From Amaurobius ferox (taxonomy: Eukaryota; Arthropoda; Arachnida; Araneae; Amaurobiidae): a stretch of DNA of 64,000 nucleotides. Under the pieces are notes generated by a model. That model was given only the letters and a program-made list of their open reading frames with translations, was not told where the DNA came from and ran no database searches. Position numbers and translations under genes: made by a program. Location of the stretch: contig OX578136.1 of NCBI GenBank assembly GCA_951213105.1, positions 76,070,437 through 76,134,436 on the forward strand, written 5' to 3'. Of this stretch, positions 1-11,494 are shown one piece after another; position 1 is the stretch's first letter, and each line of letters opens with the position of its first letter.

Positions 1-95
1 ATCTTCTAAAAAAGTGCAGGAATGCTTGAAACGTGCTTCTCCGTCCAAATCTCAAATTCGAGTTTTCGACCTCTTCGCAATACATTTTGAAAATA
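1..95 (-). mobile_element. HINE family 1, terminal fragment
   Basis: This is a decayed piece of the conserved block beside one end of family-1 elements: 'atgcttgaaacgtgct', then a 'ttcgag' stretch, then 'ttttcgacc'. The same block is intact near 1625-1690 and 50815-50875. The copy continues off the left edge and lacks a recognisable terminal repeat. Confidence 0.5.
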
Positions 96-705
96 CCCCA
101 CTTTGTTCAGGTGAAATGGATTATTTGATTGTATACGACTAAGTTAACTGAAAATTTATTTAAATAGAAAACATAGGATAAATTATATCAAACTTAGCAA
201 TGAATATGTATTAAAATATATGAATTAACTGTATTTTATTATATTCCACGCAATTAAGTCTCACATGACAGCTTTGTAAAGCAAAATGTTAAATTTATTT
301 CATCTAAGACTTTGTAATTCTCGAAATACATACATAATAAAAACTAATTAAAAGAATTTAAATATAGAAACACATATAAAAGAACTAATTAGCTATATTC
401 AGAATTTAAACGGCGTGAAAATGAGTTGAGCGGCTCATTTTATTTTTAACAGGGATGAAGCATTTTTTAACCTCATAAGCGTGCATTATTAATTATTTTA
501 AAATCAAAGTATTAATATTTTTGGAGTTGAATATGTTTCGAAAATCCCCTATGCTTGAACTGTAGGGAATATATCTGTCTGGTAGTAATATAAATTTCGT
601 AAAGAAGTATACATATAAATATAAATAACTATAATTAAAACAAAAATCGAATTATTACTTTAAAGATTAAAATTTGTTCACAGATATTTGAATCTGTTTA
701 CAATA
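96..705. other. AT-rich stretch, nothing identified
   Basis: No convincing reading frame, RNA gene or terminal repeat is visible here. Composition is strongly A+T. Confidence 0.5.
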
Positions 706-707
706 AG

Positions 708-775
708 AAAAAATCTGATGTGGGCAGCACATGACTTTCCTTATATAATGCAATGAATTTACTACTTTTGCAGTT
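708..775 (-). mobile_element. HINE family 1, 3'-end-only partial copy
   Basis: This is the hairpin-bearing end alone (TCTGATGTGGGCAGCACATG followed by ACTTTCCTTATATAATGC). It is followed at once by a second copy of the same end at 776, so two 3' ends lie in tandem with only one body behind them. Strand is assigned with the hairpin end as 3'. Confidence 0.6.
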
Positions 776-1546
776 AAAAAAATCTGTTGTGGGCAACACA
801 TGACTTTCCTTATATAATGCAATGAATTTACTACTTTTACAGTTAAAAAAATGTTATTCTTATAGTAGATACGTATACTCTTTCCAAGATATTGAATTTT
901 CTTCAATTAGTCGTCATTTTCATTGATTTAGCGTCAGTTTTATCAATATGGCGAGATTCTTGTTAATTTGGCGGCAATTAAAAATGTCGCCAAGTTGGCG
1001 ACATTCCGCCAAATTCGTCGCCAAAACCTCGCCAAGAGTTATGGGTGAAGAAATAAGTTATTCTTACATCAGATAAATGACTATTGGCGTTCAAATACCA
1101 AAGTATTACCCAAAGTATCTTTTTCGTGAATGGAACGAGCTGGATCCACGAAAATGATGTCAAAAAATTTATCGCATGGTATGACATATAAAAAGTGAAC
1201 ATGTTTCTCAATAGGAAATATATTTTTTTATTTTATATAACTTTTTGATAATTTTTTTGAAAAATGTGCAATATCTCGAGAATGGTTCATGTTAGCGCTC
1301 CAAAATTTATGGCAATCGTTTTCTAATGAAAAATTACATAAGAAATGTCTATTTGCGTAACTTTTCCAGCGGTTTTGATTTTTTGACGATTTTTTCAAAA
1401 TTTCATTCGAAAATTTAGGGAGAGTTCTGTACACTCGATTGCGTATATGAAAAATAGGTCCCAGTGTTTACGGATTGTGATTTTTGTACCAAATTTCGCT
1501 CGAATCGGTCTATTCGTTCGTCAGTTATTGTCTCCACCGTCTCACT

Positions 1547-1604
<58 letters not shown>

Positions 1605-1719
1605 TCCCTTCAAAAATGTTTGATTCGTGATCAGGGATGCTTGAAACGTGCTCTCCCGTCGAAAACTCGAATTCGAATTTTCGACCCCGTCACAATACTA
1701 TTAGGTACATAAGGAAAGT
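776..1719 (-). mobile_element. HINE family 1 copy
   Basis: The copy starts with a slightly altered hairpin end (TGTGGGCAACACA, then ACTTTCCTTATATAATGC) and finishes with a decayed inverted copy, 'acataaggaaagta'. Between them lie the usual block of GGCGACATT / CGCCAAATTCGTCGCC repeats (about 960-1040), the CTCGAGA motif (about 1275), the ACCAAATTTCG motif (about 1488), a (CA)n tract, and the 'cttgaaacgtgct' block. No protein is encoded; frames crossing it are microsatellite translations. The architecture fits non-autonomous Helentrons (subterminal inverted repeats, internal microsatellite, hairpin at one end). The class assignment is an inference. Confidence 0.6.
1549..1600. repeat. (CA)26 microsatellite
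   Basis: A pure dinucleotide run inside the family-1 element. It sits at the same position as the CA/TG tracts in the other copies. Confidence 0.95.
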
Positions 1720-2566
1720 AAAAATGTTATTCTTATAGTAGATACTTATATTCTTTCCAAGATATTGAATTTTCTTCAATTAGTCGTCATTTTCATTGAT
1801 TTAGCGTCATTTTTATACATTTGGCGAGGTTTTCGTTAATTTGGCAAAATTTGAAAATGCCGCCAAGTTGGCGACATTCCGCTAAATTCGTCGCCAAAAT
1901 CTCGTCAAGCGTTATGGACGGAGAAATAAGTTATTTTTACAGCGGATAAAAGACTATTGGTGTTCAAATACAAAAGTATTACTCAAAATATCTTTTTTCG
2001 TGAATGGAACGAGATAGTTCCAAGAGAATGATGCCACCAAATTTATCGTATGATATTACATATGAAAAGTGAACATGTTTCTTAACAGTTAATATTTTTT
2101 TTTTCATTTATATGATTTTTTGATAAATTTATTTGAAAAATGTACAATATCTCAACGGTTCATGCTAGCGTTCTAAAGTTTATGTCAATAGTTTTATAAG
2201 GAAAAATTACATAAGATATGCTTACTTGCATAACTTTATTAAAGGTTTTGGTTTTTTGACTATTTTTTCAAAATTTCCCTCGAATATTTAAGAGGGTTCT
2301 GAACATTCGATTGTGTTTTAAAACAATAGGCTTCCAGTATTCAAAGATTGTGATTTTTGTACCAAATTTCATTCGAATCGCTCCATTCGTTAGTGAGATA
2401 TCGTCTCCACAGACTCACTGACACACACACACACACAGACATCACTTCAAAACTTTTCGATTCGTGATCAGGGATGCTTGAAACGTGCTCTCCCATCGAA
2501 AACACGAATTCGAATTTTCGACCCCGTCACAATATTTTCCTTATACATTACGTATATAAGGAAGGA
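1720..2566 (-). mobile_element. HINE family 1 copy joined to the previous one
   Basis: This copy begins inside the element ('aaaatgttattcttatagtagatac', also at 847), with no hairpin end of its own, directly after the terminal GGAAAGTA of the preceding copy. It ends in 'ttccttatacattacgtatataaggaa'. It shares the order of internal motifs but has only a short (CA)n tract near 2425. The arrangement is a head-to-tail dimer. Confidence 0.6.
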
Positions 2567-5330
2567 AATATTAGTTTAACACAAAAGGTATCCATAATTT
2601 ACTTTTCCTATAATGAAGGAAGTATTTTGCAGTAAGGTTAAAAGGTATATAAGACAATTTCTTATCGTAGTCTGTTTGTCTGTCTCAGTTGGGGATATAT
2701 TTGGCGATAAATTTGACGCATTATTGCCCAATTAGCGATAGTTAGGAAGTATTATCAGATTGACAATAGTGCGACATCTATACATAAATGAAATTTAACT
2801 ACATTAACCATCAGTGTGATTCAATAATTTAATATTCTTGATTCAAAATATAATGCGTTTCATTTTCTCGTGGAAGTGGTATATTTTGTTAGGGAGTTGT
2901 ACAGTAATTATATTTTGCTAATGGGTCGAATATGAAATGACAGCATCAGTGGCGAGAGATGCGTGTCCAGCGCTGCTAGGAGAGCCCTTGGTTCAGATTG
3001 GGGATGGGAGGTAATCTAATAAATACGCAGCTTTATGTGCCTCGTCATATGATGGGCTTCAAATTTAGTTCATTTTATTAAATATATTGTTTTCACCAAT
3101 GTAAGTAATCAATAAATATATAAATAATATATGATGAAAGTATATAATGATAAAATATACGTATTCAAATAGACACACAAGTTACCCTACATTCAATATG
3201 TGTTTAGGCTTTGCGCTTATTCTATCACAGACACTATAATCGTAAAGCATATAAAGTCTGAAATATAAATATGTAAGAAGGGCATAAACATATTTTCTTC
3301 CTTATTTTTTGGAGACCAACATGAGGCTGGTTTTCAGTCAACAGAATTCAAAAGTAAAGATATCTGTCAGAGGTGGAGAGCGCGCGAATATTTCAAAAAG
3401 TCTGACTTTAGATGGAGAAAGGCCCATCATCATCGAAATCTGTGTGGTTGAAGTGTTTGGGACATATCTCAGGGTGGCCTCATGATATCAGGAAGTTCCT
3501 AGATAGATAGCTACAAATCAGGCAGATTTGAGGGGAAAGTTGGAAAGCAGCAACCGATGTCACAGGACGTTCTGGATACGGGCTGTGTCAGCTAAGCTAG
3601 CTTTAGCCTTTGCATCAAGATGAACGATACTGGGAAGTTATCTTATACGTCTTTTACTGAATAAAATGTTATAAATATGTAGATATAAAGGTTTTGGTGG
3701 ATACTTTAGACGTAAATGTAAAATAATCCGAACTTTGCGTCGATGACGCAAACCCAAAATTGGAATGCTGCGCAGGCGAGGTTATTGTGGCAAAACGAAA
3801 CTACCAAGAGAATCGGAAGGCATAAGCAATCGTTCTTCACGAGAAATGTATGACGTCTAGCTCTAGCAAAGTTCAAGAAAAGTCGGTAAATACTAATGTA
3901 TTTAAGTTGGTGCCCTTTCACTACAGAGTTTCTTTTTTTAACTAGTGTGTTTTCAGGAGCATTAAATGCTTTGTCTGATAAAAGAGATTGCATTTAAAAG
4001 CCGGGTTGTCATTGCTAACTATCCATCATGTGTAAGCTAAAATAAATGCATATTTTCTTGAAATTTACATAAGAGGAGTTGCATTTATTTTCCTATTTGG
4101 AAATATCTCACGGATTCACTAATATGTGCTACAGTGCGAGAAAGAAGTTTTATTTCTTACGAAATGGTTTTTTTATACCATCTTCACTGAATATTCCCCT
4201 TTATCTGGAGAATTATTCACAATACACGATAGAGAGTGTCATGTGTGAAGACATATTATTACAAAGTCTTAAATATAAAGCATATAACTACTAATTTAGT
4301 CAAATTTTTTCAAAATTAGAAGAACATCTGATATTAATGGATAATTAAAAATAAATGTGTTAATATTTTTGTAGGTTTTTGTGCACTTTGTGAAAAATTT
4401 AAATTATTAACAATATTACAATTCTTTTAAAGCAATCAAAATATTTCACATTAATGACGTCAAAATTCGTAAATAAATCAAAATATGACGCCACAATTAA
4501 CTGCTCCACTAAAAGTACTGTGCCATTCAATTAACGCAATTAATGGAATGCAATCATAACAGCATTTAGTCGGGTGAAAATATAATAATTTTAAGGTAAC
4601 CAGTATTAAATATATATGTATTCGCATATATTAAATTATGTATTTGATATATATACAGACAGTATGTCTGATGAAAAGTCGATTAAAAATTCAACGTCTG
4701 TAGATTCTTCCTAGCACGTAAAATATGTGCAAATAAAACTACTTTAAGTGCTGGGGAACATTTTATGAAAGTTTATACTTTATTGCAATATATTTTTGAA
4801 ATATTTTCTGGAAATAAAGTTGAAGGTGAAATTGCTTGCAGATATGATTTTACTTTCTGGCAATGTCATCGATATTTTTATTTCTATTTAATTTATTTAA
4901 AGGAATGCAAGCTACAAGGAAAAGTCCCAGTAACAGCTTGCAAGATGCAATTCAATACAAAAATATATAGATTAAAATATTGTAAAATACATTAAAATGC
5001 AAAATATTTAAAACAAATGATTTTTAAAAGCACTTTCGAAGGAATAAGAAACATCAAGTTTATCAAGGAAGCTGTTGTTAAGTTTACAAAAATTATTAAT
5101 GGCACAATAACAACCAATATTATTACACTCAACCAATGTTAGTACATGTCCAAACGTTAAGCAACAACGTGAAGAAAGTGGATAAAAAGAAAAGTATTTA
5201 TTCGAATTCATTGAAACTTTTACAGATCATGAAGTATAACAAAAGACACTAGCGTGTGTAAATGCAAAGAAAATTATCAATAAATAATTAAATAATAGAT
5301 ATAAACAAAAACATAGGATTTTAGGAGGCA
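2567..5330. other. Unassigned sequence, no recognised gene
   Basis: The longest minus-strand frame here (3706-3993, about 95 codons) and the short plus-strand frames at 4079-4294 and 4765-4995 match no family I know and have no supporting context. 3340-3640 is less AT-rich than its surroundings and could hold a decayed exon or element, but I cannot identify it. Confidence 0.4.
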
Positions 5331-5935
5331 AACACAGTTCATTGGTGGAGGTCTGTTAATACGGAATGTGAGGATCTGTGCTGGAGACACAGACCCAGCA
5401 GCGTTAATTCATACCAAGTATAAGATCATTTATGGTGGTATCTGCACCCATTCACGGAGCAGACATGTTCTTAGTTCGTAAAGATTCCGAGAAGGGTCAT
5501 GGAGAGAACTTAAGTGTCTCAAAAGCATATCCTATGATTGCTCAAGGTCTCAAGGGCGGGGTTCAGCGAAGTGCCCAGGAGAGGACTCCCCCTTCTCCTT
5601 TAAACTTCGAGCGAAAAGGGAAAAAGAATAGAGAAGTTGGGTTTCATACGTTTACATGGAGAGTGTGCTCGCCGAGGAGGGGGGAGACAACCAGAGTCGG
5701 ACCCTTCACTGTGTCTTCGGAAAGGGAAAAACTAAGCAGCAGTGAGGAGAGAAAGGTAAGAGAGGTAATGGGGTACTTCTAGAGGCGCAAAGCCTTGAGC
5801 TTGAGACGTAGCAATGGACGGGATGGTTGTCAGGGGTTCGTCGCAGAGTTACGAGTTTCCAAATGTCAGGGAGGGGTACAGCATTATCTAGAAGTCCATT
5901 AACTATAAAAGGTAGAGCAGTATAAAACAAGTCTA
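5331..5935. other. GC-richer stretch downstream of LINE remnant
   Basis: A plus-strand frame of 116 codons (5432-5782) and an overlapping minus-strand frame (5706-5945) exist, but neither looks like a known protein. On the minus strand the stretch lies immediately 3' of the LINE reverse-transcriptase remnant, so it may be that element's tail and 3' untranslated region. Its higher G+C content sets it apart from its neighbours. Confidence 0.35.
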
Positions 5936-6900
5936 GACGAGTCACGCCCGCTTGGGGCGGAAGTACGTATCCTTTCTGCAGCGCCTTGGGGTAAAAAGAG
6001 TTGTACCACGGGATATTATCTAGCGTGTGATTATTTACGCTACTGAGATCTCCAAAAACGCTTTGGCAAATTTTTGAATATGTTAATAAAATGGTCTATT
6101 ATTGAGGTCTCTGTGCAGCACTTTTAGTCGGGCGTTACTTGGAAATCTGATAAAAGAGATTAATGTTTTATTTTGTATAACTTGAAGCATTCATTAGGTG
6201 GGTTTACTGCAGTTCCCCAGATTGGGGATCCGTAAACCATAATTGGACGTAAACAGGACTTGTACAGAAATAACTTATGTCTTGTGCACTGACGGTTGTT
6301 TCCAGCTATGAGGAGGCGCATTTGGGCGAGTGCAGACTTCACATTTCGACAGATTTCGGGGATATGAAGTCTCCAAGTGAGATTGGAATCCAAGTACACA
6401 CCAAAGTACTTGTAGCTGAATTGCCAGGGAATACGCTCGTTGTTAAGTATTAAATTAGTGTCTGGGGTATGGGAGGGGGAAAGTAACTGCGGCACACTTC
6501 CTGATGTTGACTTTAATTCTCCAGTTGGTTAACCATTGCGTCAGAGAGTCAAGTTGTGATTGTCAGGGGTCTAACATATACACTTCTAACAGAATTACTT
6601 CTACATCCTTGTATGATTGTAGAGTGGTGTGCGCGGCAGGTGTTTGTTTGTGTTGTGCGATCAGGGCTGTGTCGTCGACGTACAAGCCAAGGTCAACACC
6701 GGGGGCCCCATGCATGCTCGATTGGATTCAAGCCGGGTGATTTTGATGGCTATTCCATACGGAGCAGTGTTTCCGATTCAAAATACTGGTCGACAATTCA
6801 AGGCCTGTGAACTCGCTCGTTATCGTCCATAAGAATGACATCAGGATCCATGGTTGCAAAGAATAACCGAACATATTGAGAAATGATGTCATTTCTACTG
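5936..6900 (-). pseudogene. Non-LTR retrotransposon (jockey-like) reverse transcriptase fragment
   Basis: On the minus strand the catalytic box of a LINE reverse transcriptase reads GAPGVDLGLYVDDTALIA, with YVDD encoded at 6671-6682. After frameshifts the post-catalytic and thumb region follows, open at 6160-6495, with the family-typical phrases KYFGVYLDSNLTW and LRPIMVYGSPIWGTA. Downstream, with more stops, come short stretches resembling the extreme C-terminus of jockey-clade ORF2 proteins, ending near 5940. No endonuclease domain or 5' half is visible. Several frameshifts and stops make it dead. The jockey-like assignment comes from motif spacing and wording; R1/CR1-type LINEs are alternatives. 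Confidence 0.75.
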
Positions 6901-8062
6901 CACTGCAGTCTCAGTATGGGGCAAATATTGTCTTTTTCGATTATGTTAAAGATTAATTTTGTCGATGGCAATTTTTGAAGCAGCTTACAATATTAATGAA
7001 ACGGCATTTTAGTTGGAAAGTGGTTCATAATCAATGCTTTATGTATGATTGATCTTTTTTTTGTTGGAATATATCATAGAAATATACATTTAGCAGAATC
7101 CAAAAAATCTTGATTTGTATTTAACTATTCACATAATATAAATGAATGTTATACGCCTTGTGGGTTTTATTAAAAATTATTAGTTGTTTAAACTCTGCAG
7201 ATAATATCTAAGTATTAAACTGCGTTTGCATAAAATCGCCTCAAGTACTGGAAAGAATTTGGGAAACTTTCTAATCTGCCGGAATTCCTCTCTAAAGTAC
7301 TTTGTGGTAAAGGAGCCAAAGGATAAATACTTCGGTAATGTATGTACGCTTTTGGTTATCTTAGAATAACTTTATAATTAAACCCGTCCACAGAATTATA
7401 TTCTACCAAGTTTCCAAACATACGTGTGAATCGAATAATTTTTTTCTAACACTTAACTTTGGCAATATACGACCTTTCAATGTTCTAAGCACGTTAGACT
7501 AGCAAATTTCTATTTAATGATGACATTTCTGTTAAGGGTATTAAAAGTAAATATGAAAAATAGGAAATGATCATTATAATGAGGATTAAATTACTTATAT
7601 GAATTCCATTAGATTTGGAAATGCGGATGTATTTTATTTTATAAAGATTTTACTATGGCACGTTAGCTTTTATCTCCAATAACTGACACTATATTTATGA
7701 GTTATGTCTTGATCAAGTGCAACTGATTTCTCTGTGTTTTCTTTTCTCATATTTTTATTCTTTTTAAGTGCAATTTTTCTGATTTTCACCGCCATTGTTT
7801 CTGGTCTTATTCAATATTTTCTCCTTCCCCTCACTAGGTGACACCACCATTTCATTTATTTTTGTATATTGAAGTTGTTTTCTGAGCATGGTTTAGTTCA
7901 TTTAGTCTGCTCGCATTGATGCAAATGGTCTATCGCATACTATCGAAATGCGAGTATATTTATATTTTATTTGCGCAGCATTTTATATAGTGACCCAGTT
8001 GTTCATCATGTGTCAAAGTCTTCCACCTTTCTTTTGAAATTGTCTGTTTGTTGATGTGGAAA
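6901..8062. other. Unassigned; contains a short dispersed-repeat match
   Basis: No gene is seen. About 7230-7350 (pattern 'tactggaaagaatttggga' ... 'ctttgtggtaaaggagcc') resembles the A part of the tandem repeat at 49.2-56.6 kb and 31.75-31.9 kb, so it is probably a solitary decayed copy of that dispersed repeat. Confidence 0.35.
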
Positions 8063-8090
8063 TCTATATCTATATAAATAAAAATGAAAA

Positions 8091-8140
<50 letters not shown>

Positions 8141-9538
8141 ACACCATCACGGGAGAACGGCTGAACCGAATTGGATGAAATTTTGTGGGTAGACCAGAAA
8201 TAGCCCCACTTAAAATTATATCTGTGTTTTGAGTTTCTACGACCAGTGGTTCTCGAGATATTAGTAAAAAACGAAATTTTCGTTTGTCTCATCATCACGG
8301 AAAAACGGCTGAACCGAATTTAATGAAATTTGGTGAATAGCCTTGAAATATCCCCCCATAAATTTTGTCCAAGTTTCGAGTTTCTAAGACCTGGGGTTGT
8401 CGAGATATTAATGAAAAACGGAACTTTTTCCTAGGAGTTCTACTCCCTAACTCCGTGGTTTATCCAAACGAAAAGCTTGAAAATCGTTTGAAAGTGAATT
8501 AAAATTTAATCTCTGAGTTTGATGGGAGATTTTTTGCGTTAATTAGTCACTTTCTGAAAAAATGAATTGTTTGAAACATGATTTAAAGGGGAAATCTATC
8601 TCCATGGTTCATGGTTTATTTAAAACAAGCTTTTGCGGAACAATGAGAAGTATAGAGAAATCAAAATCGTTATTTAATTTCGCAGTTTATGTTATAAGAC
8701 ATGACATATTTAACATGTTATAAGATTCTATCTTATATCATGTTACTCAGAAACGCAATTAAATTAAATCTGTCTGTTAATTTTAATAATTATTTTTTCG
8801 ATTTGAATAATAAATAAATGGATATAAAAATATATTTTAGAAAAGAACGATTTGATTTTTCTTATAGCATTTTTGACTGGATAATATCAATTACGGTCTT
8901 CAGGTTTAAAAATTATTATTATTTATATTTTCGGGGATTATTGATTCAAGGATTATTGATATTTTCAAGTTATTATGCAATTATTTTATTATGACAAAAA
9001 TTGTTTAAACTCATATATTGTATGTTGTACGAATCTTCTACAAATACACGTGTATATCTTTTAATCTACGAGAATATAAGTAGTACAGGCATATTGACAT
9101 ATGTTTTGATATATATTGGCATATATTGGAATCAATTACGACCTTCTGGTATAAAGAGTACGGATATTATTGATGTTTTCAATTTATTACGTCATCTCTT
9201 TTATTTTGGCAAATATTTTTGATACGCATATTGTAATACGGGTAATCTTCTACTAACACATTGGCATATTTTCTGATCTGCGACAATATAATTAGTACGG
9301 GGTTGCATATATTCATTCAATTCCTATTTTTTCTTCTGTAAATTTGCTTACAAAAGGGGGCAGGATGTTTTATTCTTCAGATCTGATCGTGAAGATAATT
9401 TTGCATAGTGAGAACATATATTCTTAAACTTCTCTTTAGGAGCAATAAATTTAATATTTTAACACAATTTGCACATGATTGCGAACTTTAAGTTTCTTTA
9501 AATTATACACTCCGAACGAATAACGGGTGTGATGTTAG
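8063..9538 (+). mobile_element. Helitron-like unit H1 (array start)
   Basis: The unit begins with TCTATATCTATATAAATAAA next to a preceding A, then a CTGT microsatellite, then two tandem ~145-bp blocks each containing GGCTGAACCGAATT and a GTYCTCGAG / GTCGAGATATTA motif (8140-8420). The 3' end (9510-9538) is a decayed form of the conserved 'ccgtacgaagaacgggtatg' hairpin plus CTAG. No Rep/helicase gene is present, so it is non-autonomous. TC at the 5' end, CTRR at the 3' end and a hairpin just upstream are the family hallmarks. Confidence 0.6.
8091..8140. repeat. (TCTG)n microsatellite
   Basis: About eleven perfect TCTG units, ending in TTTGTC. They lie close to the 5' terminus of the Helitron-like unit. 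Shorter versions occupy the same place in the later units. Confidence 0.95.
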
Positions 9539-11494
9539 TGGTTAATAAATTTTAACATTTTAGGAGGATATATCATGTTGCTCGGAATCGCAATTAAATT
9601 AAATGTGTTTGTTAATGTTTTTATTATTTTTTTTCGATTTAAATAATAAATAAATGGATAAATGGATATAAAAGTATATCTTATGAATGGACGGTTTGAT
9701 TTTTCTTTTAATTATATTAATTGCTGACTGCGTACATCAATTGCATTTATTTTGGCAAAGAGTTTTCAAGCTCATATCGTATTTAGCTACTAAACTCATA
9801 TATTGTGTTTAGCCAATAAATTCATATAGCCGATTGTTGAAACAGAAAAAGAGTAGAGCGGGTATATCTTCTAATACAATTGTAGTGTTTTCATTTAGTA
9901 TATTGAAACGGGATAAGAATGTTTCACTCAGATCTGCAAATTCAAAGCTACGAATTTGGAGGGATATCGCTAATTTGACAACTTTTCTTAAACTTTGCCA
10001 AATTGACGGAAATGTCGCCAAATTGATATAAACGACACACAAACAGCTGCCATAAACCTTCGGGTTGGTCGTGTGGCTTGGGTCTTCTACATATCAATGA
10101 AATTTTTTTTTGTTTTGTTAGAAGAGAGTAATGAAATGATGTTTGGTTAGCATTTCTCTGTCAGACCAACCATCCTACTTAGTAATACATTTAGCGAATT
10201 TTTAAAATGTCACCAAATTGATAAAAATGTTTTCAAATCTATAAAAATATCTTGAAATTGATAAAATTGCGCTACATAAATGATATTAATTGTTTTTTGT
10301 TAGGGGATAGTATTGTGATGATATTTCGTCAATTTGTCGCAAAGTGGAACTGTCAGTTCTACAGTCCCACTTGGCGATAAATTTGGCGATTTTTTAAAAT
10401 GTCGCTAATTTGACGAAACTGTCGCCAAATGTTCCACAGAAATATAACTATTTAGACGATATTTTTTCTACCAATTTATTTGAAGCAAATGATATCATGT
10501 CGCTTAGCAACGGATTTAAATCCAATGTGTTTATGCGGCAGCCGATTTTTATTAAATCCTTTCCGATTTGAATAATGAAGATATGTATATAAAATAAATT
10601 TCATTGCCATTTTATTTTGGACTGGATAATATCAATTATACTCTTCAGGTTTAACCATTATTATTATTGATATTTTCCGGAATTATTGATTCAGGGATTA
10701 TTGATATTTTTAAGTTATTACGCCATTGTTTTATTGCGGCAAAAATTGCTGACACACGCATATTGTACGTTGTACGAGTAATCTTCTAGGAATGCACGGG
10801 TATATCTTCTAACCTACGAGAATATAAGTAGTACAGGTATATTGGCATATATTTTGACATATATTGGCATATATATTGGAATCAAGTACAGTCTTCTGGT
10901 ATGAAGATTAAGGGGATTAATTATATTTTCAATTTATTACGTCGTCTGTTGTATTTTACCAAAAAACATTTGTGACTCATATTGCAAAACGGGTAATCTT
11001 CTACTAATAATCGGACATTATAAGTAGTACGTGTATATCTTCCCATATAATTTCAGCACTTTAATTTTGACATATATTGGAATAAATGACTGTCTTCAGA
11101 TTTAAAGATTACGGGTTTATTGGTATTTTCAATTTATACATGCAATCTACTAATACAGGTTATATTTTCTAATATTCGCGTATATAATTAGTACCGGTCC
11201 CATACAATTTTAACGCTTTTATTTTGCATATATTGATTCAATTCCATATTTTTTTTATATTTGCTTACATAAGGGGTCCAAGATGTTTTATTCTTCAGAT
11301 ATGTCCATGAAGATAATTTTATATAGCGAGAACAGAGATTCTTAAACTTCTTTTTAGGAGCATTATATTAAATATTTTAACAGAATATTTTGATTAAACA
11401 TGTCATTTAGTATACTATAAGAATTTGGGCATGATTATGAATTTCAAGTTTCTTTATATTATATACTCCGTACGAAGAACGGGTATGCTGCTAG
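9539..11494 (+). mobile_element. Helitron-like unit, 5'-truncated long variant
   Basis: The unit lacks the TC end and the 145-bp blocks and opens at 'atatcatgttgctcgga', which corresponds to the interior of the next unit (about 12118). It includes the extra segment with GCGACATT/GTCGCCAAA motifs (9990-10440) found only in long variants. It ends with 'actccgtacgaagaacgggt', ATGCTG and CTAG at 11491-11494. Confidence 0.6.

Noticed and set aside
1415..1712. Cys/Val or Thr/His alternating 'proteins' across CA/GT tracts (also at 43.7, 47.2, 50.6 and 51.7 kb)
   Set aside because: They are translations of dinucleotide repeats within noncoding elements, with frames on both strands and no conserved flanking protein.
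5432..5782. 116-codon plus-strand frame as a host gene
   Set aside because: No family match, low-complexity charged sequence, and a position opposite the 3' side of a LINE remnant. Kept only as an unassigned region.
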